64,000 nt of DNA from Thiohalophilus sp046483665 (GCF_046483665.1 NZ_JAWOCR010000016.1:9114-73113); one strand, 5' to 3'; shown: positions 7,487 to 15,841, counted from the first letter of the stretch. Translations and numbers: made by a program. Notes: generated by a model from the sequence alone, not told the origin.

Positions 7487-8179
7487 TTACTTACCCGCCC
7501 TGGCCAGCTCATCCCGCATTGTTTTGAGGATGGAGTCGTAGCGATTCGGATCGGAATCCTGGCCCTTGCCGAAGATGCCGGAACCGGAGACGAAGGTATC
7601 GGCGCCGGCGGCGGCGATTTCCTGGATATTATCGGCCTTCACACCGCCGTCGATTTCCAGGCGAATGTCACGTCCGGATTCGTCGATCAGTTTGCGCGCC
7701 TCGCGCAGCTTGTCGAGGGTGGCCGGGATGAAGGACTGGCCACCGAAGCCGGGGTTGACCGACATCAGCAGTATCATGTCGACCTTGTCCATAACGTATT
7801 GCAGATAGTCCAGCGGGGTGGCCGGGTTGAACACCAGGCCGGACTTGCAGCCGCTGTCACGCACCAGCTGCAGCGTGCGGTCGATATGATCGGACGCTTC
7901 CGGATGGAAGGTAATATAAGTGGCACCGGCCTCGGCGAAGTCGGGAATGATGCGATCCACCGGCTTGACCATCAGATGCACGTCGATAGGAGCGGTGACC
8001 CCATGCTTGCGCAGCGCCTCGCAAACCAGCGGGCCAATGGTCAGATTCGGCACATAGTGGTTATCCATGACATCGAAATGGACAATGTCCGCACCAGCTT
8101 TCAGTACGTTGTCTACTTCTTCGCCCAGGCGGGCAAAATCCGCGGACAGGATGGACGGGGCAATTTGATAATCGGCCAT
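7487..8179 (-). CDS. rpe: Ribulose-phosphate 3-epimerase
   Basis: A 230-residue TIM-barrel enzyme interconverting ribulose-5-P and xylulose-5-P in the pentose phosphate and Calvin cycles. Signatures: APSILSADFARLGEE, HFDVMDNHYVPNLTIGP (His and Asp metal ligands), DVHLMVKP, MSVNPGFGGQSFI, and EIDGGVKADNI. The ATG at 8179 follows GAGGCGAAACC and matches the family start; in-frame sequence upstream up to 8368 is not family-like. It heads the rpe-gph-trpE block and is divergent from the DUF3530 gene, with about 215 bases of promoter space. Confidence 0.96.
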   Translation of the reverse strand: MADYQIAPSILSADFARLGEEVDNVLKAGADIVHFDVMDNHYVPNLTIGPLVCEALRKHGVTAPIDVHLMVKPVDRIIPDFAEAGATYITFHPEASDHIDRTLQLVRDSGCKSGLVFNPATPLDYLQYVMDKVDMILLMSVNPGFGGQSFIPATLDKLREARKLIDESGRDIRLEIDGGVKADNIQEIAAAGADTFVSGSGIFGKGQDSDPNRYDSILKTMRDELARAGK

Positions 8180-8395
8180 GGTTTCGCCTCTTCGCTTGGT
8201 TATATGTTGGGTTACAGGTAAAGTGTCGCCGGCCCTGCCGTGGCACGACCTGCTGAAAAATGAACCGCAGACTTTACCTGATCGGATCGGATTTTTCAGC
8301 CTTTTGTGGCAATATGAATGCGGATTTGAACTCCACCAGGCGTTGCCCCCTGGCGAGCGAGCGAACAAAAGCCTCTTTGATTACAAGGGATTACA

Positions 8396-9190
8396 ATGCG
8401 CAACTTGTCTATCGCTTTATTCATCAGCCTCGCGCTGGCCGGCGCGCCCGTGGCAGCCTCCGACAAGGCCAAGGAACAGCGCTGGGCAGATCAGATCGTC
8501 GACTCCTTGATGGTGGGCGAGGCCCTCTGGCTGGAACCCGGCGGGGAGCCGATGCTGGCACTGGCCACCGAACACACCACCGAAGAAGCCCGGGGGGCCG
8601 CCATCGTGGTACACGGCATCGGCGCCCATCCCAACTGGCCGGAGGTCATCCATCCGCTGCGCAGCCGGCTGCCCGACCATGGCTGGACGACCCTCTCGAT
8701 CCAGATGCCGATTCTCGAAAACCAGGCCGACGCCCGGGACTATGAACCGTTGTTCGAGGAGGTGACCCCGCGTTTTAACGCCGCCATCGACTATCTGCGG
8801 GAACAGGGGATCGAAAACATCGTCATTCTCGCCCATAGCATGGGCGCGGCGATGAGCACCCATTACCTGGCCGATAACCCTGACCATCCGATCCGGGCCT
8901 TTGTCGGCATCGGTATGAATCAGAGCAACGTGGATATCATGGACAACGCCAGTAATCTGGAAAAGATCACCATTCCGGTACTCGATCTGTATGGCAGCCA
9001 GGATCTGGACGGGGTCCTGGCCTCGGTGAAACAGCGCGCCACGGGCGCCGCCCGGTCCGGCAACGACAACTACCGCCAGGTGGAAATCGAAGGCGCGGAT
9101 CATTTCTTCAACGGGCGAGCCGATACCCTGGTCAAGCGGGTCTATAGCTGGATCGACCGTCATGCACCGGGGGAGGAAGTGGCACGATAA
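8396..9190 (+). CDS. DUF3530 family alpha/beta-hydrolase-like protein
   Basis: A 264-residue exported protein with a signal peptide (MRNLSIALFISLALAGAPVAAS). The mature part resembles an alpha/beta hydrolase: AAIVVHGIGAHPNWPEV near residue 70, the nucleophile elbow ILAHSMGAAMS, a late acid in VLDLYGSQDLDG and a His in IEGADHFFNG. DUF3530 proteins are common in gammaproteobacteria and have no assigned substrate. It starts a plus-strand pair with the CopD-like gene, separated by an AT-rich repeat. Confidence 0.82.
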   Translation: MRNLSIALFISLALAGAPVAASDKAKEQRWADQIVDSLMVGEALWLEPGGEPMLALATEHTTEEARGAAIVVHGIGAHPNWPEVIHPLRSRLPDHGWTTLSIQMPILENQADARDYEPLFEEVTPRFNAAIDYLREQGIENIVILAHSMGAAMSTHYLADNPDHPIRAFVGIGMNQSNVDIMDNASNLEKITIPVLDLYGSQDLDGVLASVKQRATGAARSGNDNYRQVEIEGADHFFNGRADTLVKRVYSWIDRHAPGEEVAR

Positions 9191-9260
9191 TTTTGAATGT
9201 TAAATTTTGAGTTTTGAATTAAATGCAATCCCATCATTTAAAATTCAACATTGTGCACTT
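9187..9260. repeat. AT-rich degenerate heptamer stretch
   Basis: Directly after the DUF3530 stop codon come seven-base units TTTTGAA, TGTTAAA, TTTTGAG and TTTTGAA, followed by inverted forms near 9237-9251 (ATTTAAAATTCAACA). A nearly identical stretch lies between trpD and trpC at about 2641-2720. No gene is seen. Confidence 0.5.
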
Positions 9261-9306
9261 TGCAGTGCCTCTGCACTAAAAAAATTTAAATAACGAGGTC
9301 TAAACG

Positions 9307-9774
9307 ATGAATATGAACAGTATCCTGATCGCCCTGCACCTGCTCTCCGCCGTTATCTGGGTCGGCGGGATGTTCTTTGCCTACATGTGTCTGCGGCCAG
9401 TGGCCGCCACACAGCTGGAGCCGCCGATTCGGCTGACCCTGTGGGTCGGCACCTTTGGCAAATTTTTCCCCTGGGTCTGGGCATCTGTCATCCTGTTGCC
9501 GCTGACCGGCTACTGGATGCTGTTCAGCCTGTATGGCGGGTTTGCCAATGCCCCGATCTTTATCCATCTGATGAACGGTATCGGCATCATCATGATCCTG
9601 ATCTACCTGCATGTCTTCTTTGCCCCTTACCGGCGACTGAAACAGGCTGTGCTCAGCCAGGACTGGCCGACTGGTGGCCAGAAGCTCGGACAAATCCGGA
9701 TGCTGGTGGGGCTCAATACGCTACTGGGGATCATTACCGTGGCCATTGCCAGCGGCGGGCGCTACTTCGGCTGA
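9307..9774 (+). CDS. CopD-family integral membrane protein
   Basis: A 155-residue protein with four predicted membrane segments: IALHLLSAVIWVGGMFFAYM, the helix around WVWASVILLPLTGYWMLF, FIHLMNGIGIIMILIYLHVFF, and LVGLNTLLGIITVAI. The HLLSAVIWVGG motif with its His is typical of the CopD/YcnJ copper-resistance domain. Such short stand-alone proteins are widespread and not functionally proven. A weak ribosome site (AACGAGG) precedes the ATG. The copper genes begin 1.5 kb downstream. Confidence 0.75.
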   Translation: MNMNSILIALHLLSAVIWVGGMFFAYMCLRPVAATQLEPPIRLTLWVGTFGKFFPWVWASVILLPLTGYWMLFSLYGGFANAPIFIHLMNGIGIIMILIYLHVFFAPYRRLKQAVLSQDWPTGGQKLGQIRMLVGLNTLLGIITVAIASGGRYFG

Positions 9775-9792
9775 ACCTGAAACATTAAGGGC

Positions 9793-9866
9793 TTAACCAC
9801 GAAGACACCAAGACACGAAGAAAATAAATATTTGAATACTTCGAGCCATCGAGTATTCGTGGTTAA
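9793..9866. repeat. MITE-like inverted repeat, about 74 bp
   Basis: The left end TTAACCACGAAGACACCAAG and right end GTATTCGTGGTTAA are inverted copies around an AT-rich centre. It belongs to the same family as the elements at 9985-10067, 11024-11096 and the 53 kb cluster, and to the ends of the GxxExxY unit at 28.3 kb. No coding capacity. Part of the 323-base gene-free stretch 9775-10097. Confidence 0.6.
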
Positions 9867-9900
9867 GATGTTGATGTTTCTCGTTCAGCCGAAATAGCCA

Positions 9901-9974
9901 GGTAGGCCCGATGTAGCGCAGCGGTATCGGGCATCTCTGTTGTGCCGGACACCGCTACGCTCAGTCCGGCCTAC
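9901..9974. repeat. Palindromic REP-like element (GTAGGCC ends)
   Basis: GTAGGCC at 9902-9908 pairs with GGCCTAC at 9968-9974, and inside it GTAGCG pairs with CGCTAC, giving a nested palindrome of about 73 bases. A half copy with a local hairpin (GATAGCG-AAG-CGCTATC) lies at about 53280-53313. Found only between genes here. Confidence 0.6.
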
Positions 9975-9984
9975 TGGCCGGTCT

Positions 9985-10067
9985 GACCACAGAGGACGCA
10001 AAGGGCACAAAGAAGCCAAAGGTCTTAATAATTATTCTTCTTCGTGTCTTTGTGTCTTGGTGGTTTG
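9985..10067. repeat. MITE-like inverted repeat, about 83 bp
   Basis: The left arm ACCACAGAGGACGCAAAGGG and the right arm CTTTGTGTCTTGGTGGTTT are complementary over most of their length, with an AT-rich centre. It mixes the CAGAGG-type and GAAGACAC-type ends, which links the two end variants into one family. It lies directly upstream of the djlA stop codon. Confidence 0.6.
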
Positions 10068-10097
10068 CTTTTATTTCACAAACGTTATGCAGGCTTT

Positions 10098-10919
10098 TCA
10101 ATTTTCACGTGATTTTTTGATCAACTCGTAGGCTTCCTTGATCTCCTGGGCCTTTTCATTGGCGATCTTGACCATCTCCTCCGGCATGCCCCGGGCCACG
10201 AGCTTGTCCGGGTGGTGCTGGTTCATCTGCCGTCGATAGGCCTTTTTGATCTCGCTGTCACTGGCACTGTCAGTCACGCCCAGCAGTTCATAGGCCTGCT
10301 TTAACTGCTCGGCCGATGAACGCCCTGCCCGGGCCCCACCACCTGCACCGGCATGCTGCTGATGGAACTGCCGCTGGGCCTGAACCAGGCCAAGCAATTG
10401 TTCGAACGCACTGCCGCTGAAGCCCAGCCGCTGGCCGATATGCCGCAACACGTTCTGTTCGGCAGGATGCATGACGCCATCAGCGTAGGCGGCATGGATC
10501 AGGATCTCCATGAACATCTGCAGTACCGTGCGACGCCGGCGGGCTTCCTGGCGGAACTGTTCCAGCACGCCATCCAGATCAAAGTCGGTCTGCTTGCCCT
10601 GATTGAACAGGTCGATCGCGGCGCGCTTCTGCTGTTCGTCGAGACGCATCTGCTGCATAACCCCGCGGGCCATTTCGATCTCGTTTTGGCTCACCCGCCC
10701 GTCGGCCTTGGCCACGTGGCCCATGGTAGAGAACAGTGCCGTGAAAAACGCCATCTGTACCCGTTCCTGATCACCCTGGCGAAACGGCCCGCCGAGCTGA
10801 TCCTGCAGACGCAGCCCCTTGTCGAACTGATGACCCAGCACCGCTCCCAGTAATGCACCCAGCGGCCCGCCCAGCATGAAACCGAACGCCCCGCCAACGA
10901 CCTTGCCCCACCAGCTCAT
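10098..10919 (-). CDS. djlA: Co-chaperone DjlA
   Basis: A 273-residue type III membrane J-protein. Residues 5-30 (GKVVGGAFGFMLGGPLGALLGAVLG) form a Gly-rich membrane segment, residues about 50-180 a TerB-like helical domain (KADGRVSQNEIEMAR, HAAYADGVMHPAEQNVL), and residues 205-270 the J domain (YELLGVTDSASDSEIKKAYR, then NQHHPDKL with the HPD triad). DjlA stimulates DnaK at the inner membrane and affects envelope stress responses in E. coli. It is a single gene, bounded by repeat elements on both sides. Confidence 0.92.
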   Translation of the reverse strand: MSWWGKVVGGAFGFMLGGPLGALLGAVLGHQFDKGLRLQDQLGGPFRQGDQERVQMAFFTALFSTMGHVAKADGRVSQNEIEMARGVMQQMRLDEQQKRAAIDLFNQGKQTDFDLDGVLEQFRQEARRRRTVLQMFMEILIHAAYADGVMHPAEQNVLRHIGQRLGFSGSAFEQLLGLVQAQRQFHQQHAGAGGGARAGRSSAEQLKQAYELLGVTDSASDSEIKKAYRRQMNQHHPDKLVARGMPEEMVKIANEKAQEIKEAYELIKKSREN

Positions 10920-10929
10920 AAGAACAGGA

Positions 10930-11226
10930 CCGAGGGACGAGTTACGAGTGACGAGGAAAAATGCCTCGGGGAATAATATTTTTTCTGAAACATATTCATT
11001 TTCTGATGTGCCTGTATAAATATTTTAACCACGAAGACACGAAGCCTCGAAGTTATAAATAATATTTTCTTCGTGTCTTCGCGTCTTCGTGGTTTGTTTT
11101 TTCCTTATTTCACGCCCTGCTCGAGACTCCAGAATGACGGTGCGTGGAACGCACCCTACCCCTGGTCGCGCCGGAGCGCTCCTACAGTTAAAATGTTTTC
11201 CTCGTCACTCGTAACTTGGCCCTCGG
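10930..11226. repeat. 31-bp inverted repeat enclosing a nested MITE
   Basis: Positions 10930-10960 and 11196-11226 are inverted copies at 29 of 31 bases, made of CGAGNNA heptamers (CGAGGGA, CGAGTTA, CGAGTGA). Between them, 11024-11096 is a MITE-like element with TTAACCACGAAGACACGAAG on the left and GTCTTCGTGGTTTG on the right. So one repeat type is nested in another in the 317-base gene-free gap between djlA and the cupredoxin gene. CGAGGGA units recur at about 56130-56155. Confidence 0.65.
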
Positions 11227-11236
11227 CCCTTCGTCG

Positions 11237-11599
11237 TCATATGACGACGAGCGTACCACGGTACATTTGCATCTGGCAGGTGAAGTCGTATTCGCCTTGT
11301 TCCTGTGGCGTGAGGGTAACTTCCTTGTATTCATCCACCGGCAGTTCGGCACTGATGTCGAAGTCGGGAAAGATCACCTGTTCGGCGCAGGGGCTGGGGT
11401 CCTTGCGTAAAAAGCGCAGGGTGATCGGCTGCCTGGCGGGGACTTCGATGCGCGAGGGGGTATAAACGCCATCCTCGACCAGAATATCAACCCGGTCGCT
11501 GTCACCACGGCGTTGCACGCCGGGAGGTTTGGCCAGCCAGAACCACCAGACGATCGCCAGCATCAGTACCAGCCCCAGAAGATTCACCAGCCAGATCAT
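11237..11599 (-). CDS. Cupredoxin-domain protein, membrane-anchored, partner of CopA
   Basis: A 120-residue protein with one N-terminal membrane anchor (LVNLLGLVLMLAIVWWFWL) and a plastocyanin-like domain outside. Candidate copper ligands are in the loop PSPCAEQVIF and the C-terminal cluster FTCQMQMYRGTLVV. Its ATG overlaps the copA stop codon (ATGA), so the two are translated together. Similar short cupredoxins accompany copper P-type ATPases in many proteobacteria. A periplasmic role accepting or buffering exported copper is inferred. Confidence 0.8.
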   Translation of the reverse strand: MIWLVNLLGLVLMLAIVWWFWLAKPPGVQRRGDSDRVDILVEDGVYTPSRIEVPARQPITLRFLRKDPSPCAEQVIFPDFDISAELPVDEYKEVTLTPQEQGEYDFTCQMQMYRGTLVVI

Positions 11600-13821
11600 G
11601 AGCGGGCTCCCGATTTGAACCAGCGCAGACGATTGGCATTACTCACCACGGTGACCGAGGACATGGCCATAGCCGCGCCGGCGATCATCGGATTAAGCAT
11701 GACTCCCATGATTGGATAGAGAATCCCGGCGGCGATGGGAATGCCCAGGCTGTTATAGATAAAGGCACCGAACAGGTTCTGCTTGATATTGCGCAGGGTG
11801 GCATGAGAGATCGCGATGGCGTCAGCCACGCCGTGCAGGGAGCCGCGCATCAGGGTCACGTCGGCGCTTTCGATTGCCACGTCGGTGCCGCTGCCGATGG
11901 CAAAGCCCACATCGGCCTGGGCCAGCGCCGGGGCATCGTTGATGCCATCGCCGACCATGGCCACCACCTCGCCGCGTTGCTGCAGTTGTTCGATGTGCCG
12001 GTTCTTGTCCTGTGGCAGTACCCCGGCGATCACTTCATCGATCCCCACCTGGCGGGCGACCGCATGCGCTGTCGCCTCGCTGTCGCCGGTAAGCATGATC
12101 ACCTTGAGTCCCAGCTGTTGCAGACGCCGAACCGCGGCACTCGAATCGTCTTTGACCGGATCGGCTACAGCGATGATGCCCACCAGCTGCTCTCCCCGGG
12201 CCAGGTACATGGGCGTTTGTGCCTGCCCGGCCAGTTGTTGCGCCCGCTCCTGCAGCTCGCTCATATCGATGCCCTGGCTTTGCATCAGACGCGCATTGCC
12301 CAGATAACACGGCACGTCGTCAAGCCGGGCGCTCACTCCCTGTCCGGTGATTGCCTCGAACTGCCGGACGTCGAACAAGGTGATCTCGCGCTGTTTTGCC
12401 GCCTCGACGATGGCATGGGCCAGCGGGTGTTCGGATCCCTGCTCCAGGCTGGCAGCCAGTTGCAGCAATTGCTCCTCACTGGTGTCGGATGCAGGCACCA
12501 GCTGGGTCACGCCCGGGCGCCCGACTGTCACGGTCCCGGTCTTGTCCAGGACAATCGCCTCCAGTTTGCCCGCCTGTTGCAGGGCCTCACCGTTGCGAAT
12601 CAGGATGCCGTATTCGGCGGCCTTGCCCACGCCGACCATGATGGAAATGGGCGTGGCCAGACCCAGGGCGCAGGGACAGGCGATGATCAATACAGTCACG
12701 GTGGCGACGATGGCATGGCTCAACAGCACCTCGCCGCCAAGATTGAACCAGATCAGAAAGGTGGCCACCGCCACCAGCAGGACCGCCGGCACGAAGACCG
12801 CCGCGACTTTGTCGGCCAGGCGACCGATGGCCGGTTTGCTGGACTGGGCGCGGCGCACCATCTCGATAATCTGCGCCAGCACGGTATCGGCACCGATCCG
12901 TTTGGACTGGAACAGGAAGGTGCCACTGACGTTTATGGTGCCCGCCGCCACCTCGTCGCCCACCTTTTTGGACACGGGCAGCGGCTCGCCGGTAAGCATC
13001 GACTCGTCGACGCTGGAATGGCCATCGATAATGTCGCCGTCCACCGGGATGCGCTCGCCGGGGCGGATACGCAGCGTCTCGCCCAGACCAACCTCGTCGA
13101 TGGCGATATCCTGCTCCTGGCCGTCGCGCACCACCCGTGCGGTCCTTGGCTGCAGGCCGATGAGCCGGCGAATCGCCTCGGAGGTCTTGCCCCGGGCACG
13201 CATCTCCAGCGCCCCGCCCAGATTCACCAGGGCGATGATGACCACCGCCGCCTCAAAATAGGCGTGCCGGGCGAGCGTCGGGACGGTATCGGGAAACAGC
13301 ACCACCACCATGGAATAAACCCAGGCGGCACCCGTACCCAGGGCGATCAGGGTGTCCATGTTGGCGTTGTGCCCCCGAAAGGCTTTCCAGGCGCCGGTGA
13401 AAAAATGACCGCCGGCGTAGAGCATGACTCCGAGAGTAAGCAGGCCCAGCAGCAGCCAGATCGGCTGACCGAGCTCGGTGTCCAGCGCGGGCAGCAGTCC
13501 GCCCATATCGCCAATCACCAGCGGTACTCCGAGCACCGCCGCTACGGCGGTCTTGCGCAACAGGCGGCGATAGTGGGCCATCTCGGCCGCTTCCTTGTCG
13601 ACCTCGGCATTCTGCCCTTTCATCTCGGCCGCGTCATAACCGGCCTGTTTTACCGCCTCTACCAGTTTGTCAGCACTTACATCTCCTTCAATCGTGGCGG
13701 TATGTTCGGCGAAATTGACCTCGGCCTGCTCGACACCGGGCACCGCCTGCAGTGCCTGTTCGACACTGGCGACGCAGCCGGCACAGCTCATGCCACTGAT
13801 AGAAAGACGAGTTGCTGACAT
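11596..13821 (-). CDS. copA: Copper-exporting P1B-type ATPase
   Basis: A 741-residue heavy-metal ATPase. Residues 1-70 form one HMA domain with GMSCAGCV (CxxC). Then follow eight predicted membrane helices, the actuator motif MLTGEPLPV, the CPC metal site (IACPCALGLATP), phosphorylation loop DKTGTVTVGRP, the SEHPLA HP motif and hinge MVGDGINDAPALAQAD. The CPC plus one CxxC domain indicates Cu(I) export. A CRP-type palindrome lies 60 bases upstream of the ATG. It is divergent from the HDOD gene. Confidence 0.95.
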   Translation of the reverse strand: MSATRLSISGMSCAGCVASVEQALQAVPGVEQAEVNFAEHTATIEGDVSADKLVEAVKQAGYDAAEMKGQNAEVDKEAAEMAHYRRLLRKTAVAAVLGVPLVIGDMGGLLPALDTELGQPIWLLLGLLTLGVMLYAGGHFFTGAWKAFRGHNANMDTLIALGTGAAWVYSMVVVLFPDTVPTLARHAYFEAAVVIIALVNLGGALEMRARGKTSEAIRRLIGLQPRTARVVRDGQEQDIAIDEVGLGETLRIRPGERIPVDGDIIDGHSSVDESMLTGEPLPVSKKVGDEVAAGTINVSGTFLFQSKRIGADTVLAQIIEMVRRAQSSKPAIGRLADKVAAVFVPAVLLVAVATFLIWFNLGGEVLLSHAIVATVTVLIIACPCALGLATPISIMVGVGKAAEYGILIRNGEALQQAGKLEAIVLDKTGTVTVGRPGVTQLVPASDTSEEQLLQLAASLEQGSEHPLAHAIVEAAKQREITLFDVRQFEAITGQGVSARLDDVPCYLGNARLMQSQGIDMSELQERAQQLAGQAQTPMYLARGEQLVGIIAVADPVKDDSSAAVRRLQQLGLKVIMLTGDSEATAHAVARQVGIDEVIAGVLPQDKNRHIEQLQQRGEVVAMVGDGINDAPALAQADVGFAIGSGTDVAIESADVTLMRGSLHGVADAIAISHATLRNIKQNLFGAFIYNSLGIPIAAGILYPIMGVMLNPMIAGAAMAMSSVTVVSNANRLRWFKSGARS

Positions 13822-13881
13822 CGGTGGACTTTCTCCCGGGACTGTCGAATCCCTGTGACGGCCAATTTACCCTTACCAAAC

Positions 13882-13903
13882 AAATGTGAACTCGTTCACA
13901 TTT
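13882..13903. promoter_or_regulatory. CRP-type operator between copA and the HDOD gene
   Basis: AAATGTGAA-CTCG-TTCACATTT is a perfect 9-base inverted repeat with a four-base centre. It contains TGTGA-N6-TCACA and the flanking AAA/TTT, matching the E. coli CRP consensus. The Crp encoded at 890 keeps the residues that read this sequence. It lies about 60 bases before copA (minus) and 112 bases before the HDOD gene (plus); which is regulated cannot be decided from sequence. Confidence 0.75.
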
Positions 13904-14014
13904 ATATCTGGTTACGGTACCGGCGAAAAATCTATAATCAAGTTTGCGGTCTTTTGTGCCGACAGCAAACTACCAAATCCCACTAATTTCATCGCAGAGA
14001 ACTCTCTCACTCAT

Positions 14015-14872
14015 ATGACGACGAGCACCCCACAGACGCTGATCCAGGAACACCGCGAGCTGGTCTCGCTGCCGGTCATCGTCACCCGTCTGAATGAAAT
14101 GATCAACGATCCGGCCTGCTCGGCAGCCGATATCGCCGAAACACTCGGCCAGGATGCTGCTCTGGCGGCCCGACTGCTGAAAATTGTGAACAGTCCGTTT
14201 TACGGCTTCCCTTCCCGGATCGAGACCATCTCCATGGCGGTCACCATCGTCGGCACCCGCCAGCTACGGGACCTGACTATGGCAACACTGGTGGTCAACA
14301 AGTTCAACCGACTGCCTGAAGAGCTGGTTACACCGCAGCACTTCTGGCGCCACAATGTTGCGGTCGCCTGTGCCGCCCGGACCCTGGCCGAGCGGCTGCA
14401 GATTACCCATACCGAACGACTGTTTATCACTGGCCTGTTGCACGATATTGGCAAGCTGGTCATGTATCTGACCCGCCCCGAAACTTCGGCCCGCTTACTG
14501 ACCCGTTCTCGCGAGGAAAACCAGGCTCTGGGTAAACTGGAGCATAACGAATTCGGTTTCGATCACGCCGAACTGGGTGCTGAACTGCTGCGCCAGTGGC
14601 ATTTGCCCGAATCCCTCGTCGAACCGGTGGCCCGTCATCATCAGCCCGCTCTGGCAACACAATATCAGCGCGAGGCCGCCATCATCCATCTGGCCAATGC
14701 GATTGGCAATACCATTGAGTCCATTCTCACCGCTGACGACGATCTGCCGATTGATACGCGGGTCTGGCAAATGCTCGATCTCAGTCCGGGGGAGCTGGAC
14801 GAGCTGACAGCCAAATCCGATCTCACCCTGAAACACGCCTTGCAGGTAATGTTTGTCGAAATTGCCGCCTAG
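14015..14872 (+). CDS. HDOD domain protein
   Basis: A 285-residue protein that is almost entirely an HDOD domain: LPVIVTRLNEMINDPACSAADIAETL, ARLLKIVNSPFYGFPSRIETI, and FITGLLHDIGKLVMYL with HD residues, followed by a late HH in VARHHQPALA. HDOD proteins act in signalling and stress control, usually without the full HD-GYP active site. The ATG at 14015 gives the normal start; upstream in-frame sequence is the promoter region containing a CRP-type site. Confidence 0.85.
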   Translation: MTTSTPQTLIQEHRELVSLPVIVTRLNEMINDPACSAADIAETLGQDAALAARLLKIVNSPFYGFPSRIETISMAVTIVGTRQLRDLTMATLVVNKFNRLPEELVTPQHFWRHNVAVACAARTLAERLQITHTERLFITGLLHDIGKLVMYLTRPETSARLLTRSREENQALGKLEHNEFGFDHAELGAELLRQWHLPESLVEPVARHHQPALATQYQREAAIIHLANAIGNTIESILTADDDLPIDTRVWQMLDLSPGELDELTAKSDLTLKHALQVMFVEIAA

Positions 14873-14891
14873 CCCTTCGGGCCGGGGTTCT

Positions 14892-14972
14892 GAGTGCTGA
14901 GTGCTGAGTGCTGAGTGCTGGGTGCTGGGTGCTGGGTGCTGGGTGCTGGGTGCTGAGTGCTGAGTGCTGAGT
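14892..14972. repeat. Heptamer tandem array (GAGTGCT/GGGTGCT)
   Basis: About eleven consecutive seven-base units, GAGTGCT in the outer part and GGGTGCT in the middle. It is the clearest of several heptanucleotide arrays in this window, and lies just downstream of the HDOD gene. Confidence 0.85.
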
Positions 14973-15002
14973 CACGCAGGTTACGCTGGCGAAGCCTGCG
15001 TG
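14973..15002. terminator. Hairpin downstream of the HDOD gene
   Basis: CACGCAGG (14973-14980) pairs perfectly with CCTGCGTG (14995-15002) around a 14-base loop. The hairpin has no strong T-run after it (only TGACTTTG), so a role as terminator is only possible; it may be part of the repeat cluster. Confidence 0.35.
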
Positions 15003-15014
15003 ACTTTGATGCCC

Positions 15015-15063
15015 CGACTTCCGACTTCCGACTCGCGACTTAGAACTCAGAACTCAGAACTCA
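15015..15063. repeat. Heptamer tandem array (CGACTTC then GAACTCA)
   Basis: Seven seven-base units in a row: CGACTTC twice, CGACTCG, CGACTTA, then GAACTCA three times. Two different unit sequences share the same seven-base phase. The first unit matches the array between glcE and glcF at 56.2 kb. Confidence 0.8.
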
Positions 15064-15127
15064 CAACAGGTCACCGCAGGCCAGGAATGTTATGATCGCG
15101 TTTTGGTTATCGTGAGCCTTGGTATAA

Positions 15128-15841
15128 ATGGAAATCGCCCTGGTCAGTGCCTTTATCGTCGGTTTGTTCAGCGCGGTGCACTGTATCGGGATGTGTGGTG
15201 GCATTATCGGGGCGTTGACCTTCAGCCTGCCGGTGGAAATCCGTCAGCATCGCTGGCGTCTGCTGCCCTATATCTCGGCCTATAATCTCGGTCGCATTAC
15301 CAGTTATACCGCCGCCGGTGCCTTGCTGGGCTGGCTGGGCGACAGCCTGTTCAATCTCATCAGCCCCGATTCGGGTCACCTGATTCTGCAGGGTGTTGCC
15401 AGCGCCATGATGGTCGGCATCGGCCTGTACCTGGCCGGCTGGTTTCCCCGTTTCGCCATGATCGAACATCTGGGCAAACCACTCTGGAACCGATTGCAAC
15501 CCTGGGGACAGAAACTTATTCCGGTGCGCTCGCCCGGACAGGCCTGGCTGTTCGGCGTGGTCTGGGGCTGGCTGCCGTGCGGGCTGGTCTATTCCGCACT
15601 GATTATCTCAGGCACTGCAGGTGAGGCATTGTATGGCGCCCTGTTCATGCTGAGTTTTGGCGCCGGCACTTTGCCTTCGGTGATGGCTGCGGGTATATTA
15701 ACCGGATGGATGGCAAGGTTGTCCCGCTTGAGCCAGATCAAAACGGCGGTGGGACTCCTGCTGATAGTATTGGCCGTAATCAGCTTTTACCTGACGTGGT
15801 CTCACGGCCATCAACATTTTGCTGCAGGGCAACACGTATGA
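15128..15841 (+). CDS. TauE/SafE (UreH-like) family membrane permease
   Basis: A 237-residue protein with six predicted membrane segments. The first carries FSAVHCIGMCGGIIGALTF, with the Cys-x3-Cys/GMCGG motif of the UreH/DsbD-like branch; a second Cys site is WGWLPCGLVYSAL. In other gammaproteobacteria such genes occur near cbb3 oxidase assembly and copper ATPase genes, and a metal or thiol transport role is suspected but unproven. Its stop codon overlaps the ATG of the sigma-54 activator (ATGA), so the two form an operon. Confidence 0.8.
   Translation: MEIALVSAFIVGLFSAVHCIGMCGGIIGALTFSLPVEIRQHRWRLLPYISAYNLGRITSYTAAGALLGWLGDSLFNLISPDSGHLILQGVASAMMVGIGLYLAGWFPRFAMIEHLGKPLWNRLQPWGQKLIPVRSPGQAWLFGVVWGWLPCGLVYSALIISGTAGEALYGALFMLSFGAGTLPSVMAAGILTGWMARLSRLSQIKTAVGLLLIVLAVISFYLTWSHGHQHFAAGQHV

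Noticed and set aside
11803..13818. Very long plus-strand open frame opposite copA
   Set aside because: It mirrors the high-GC copA coding strand; copA has all P-type ATPase motifs, while the mirror frame has none.
14892..15063. Heptamer arrays considered as CRISPR
   Set aside because: Units are seven bases without spacers, and no cas gene is present.
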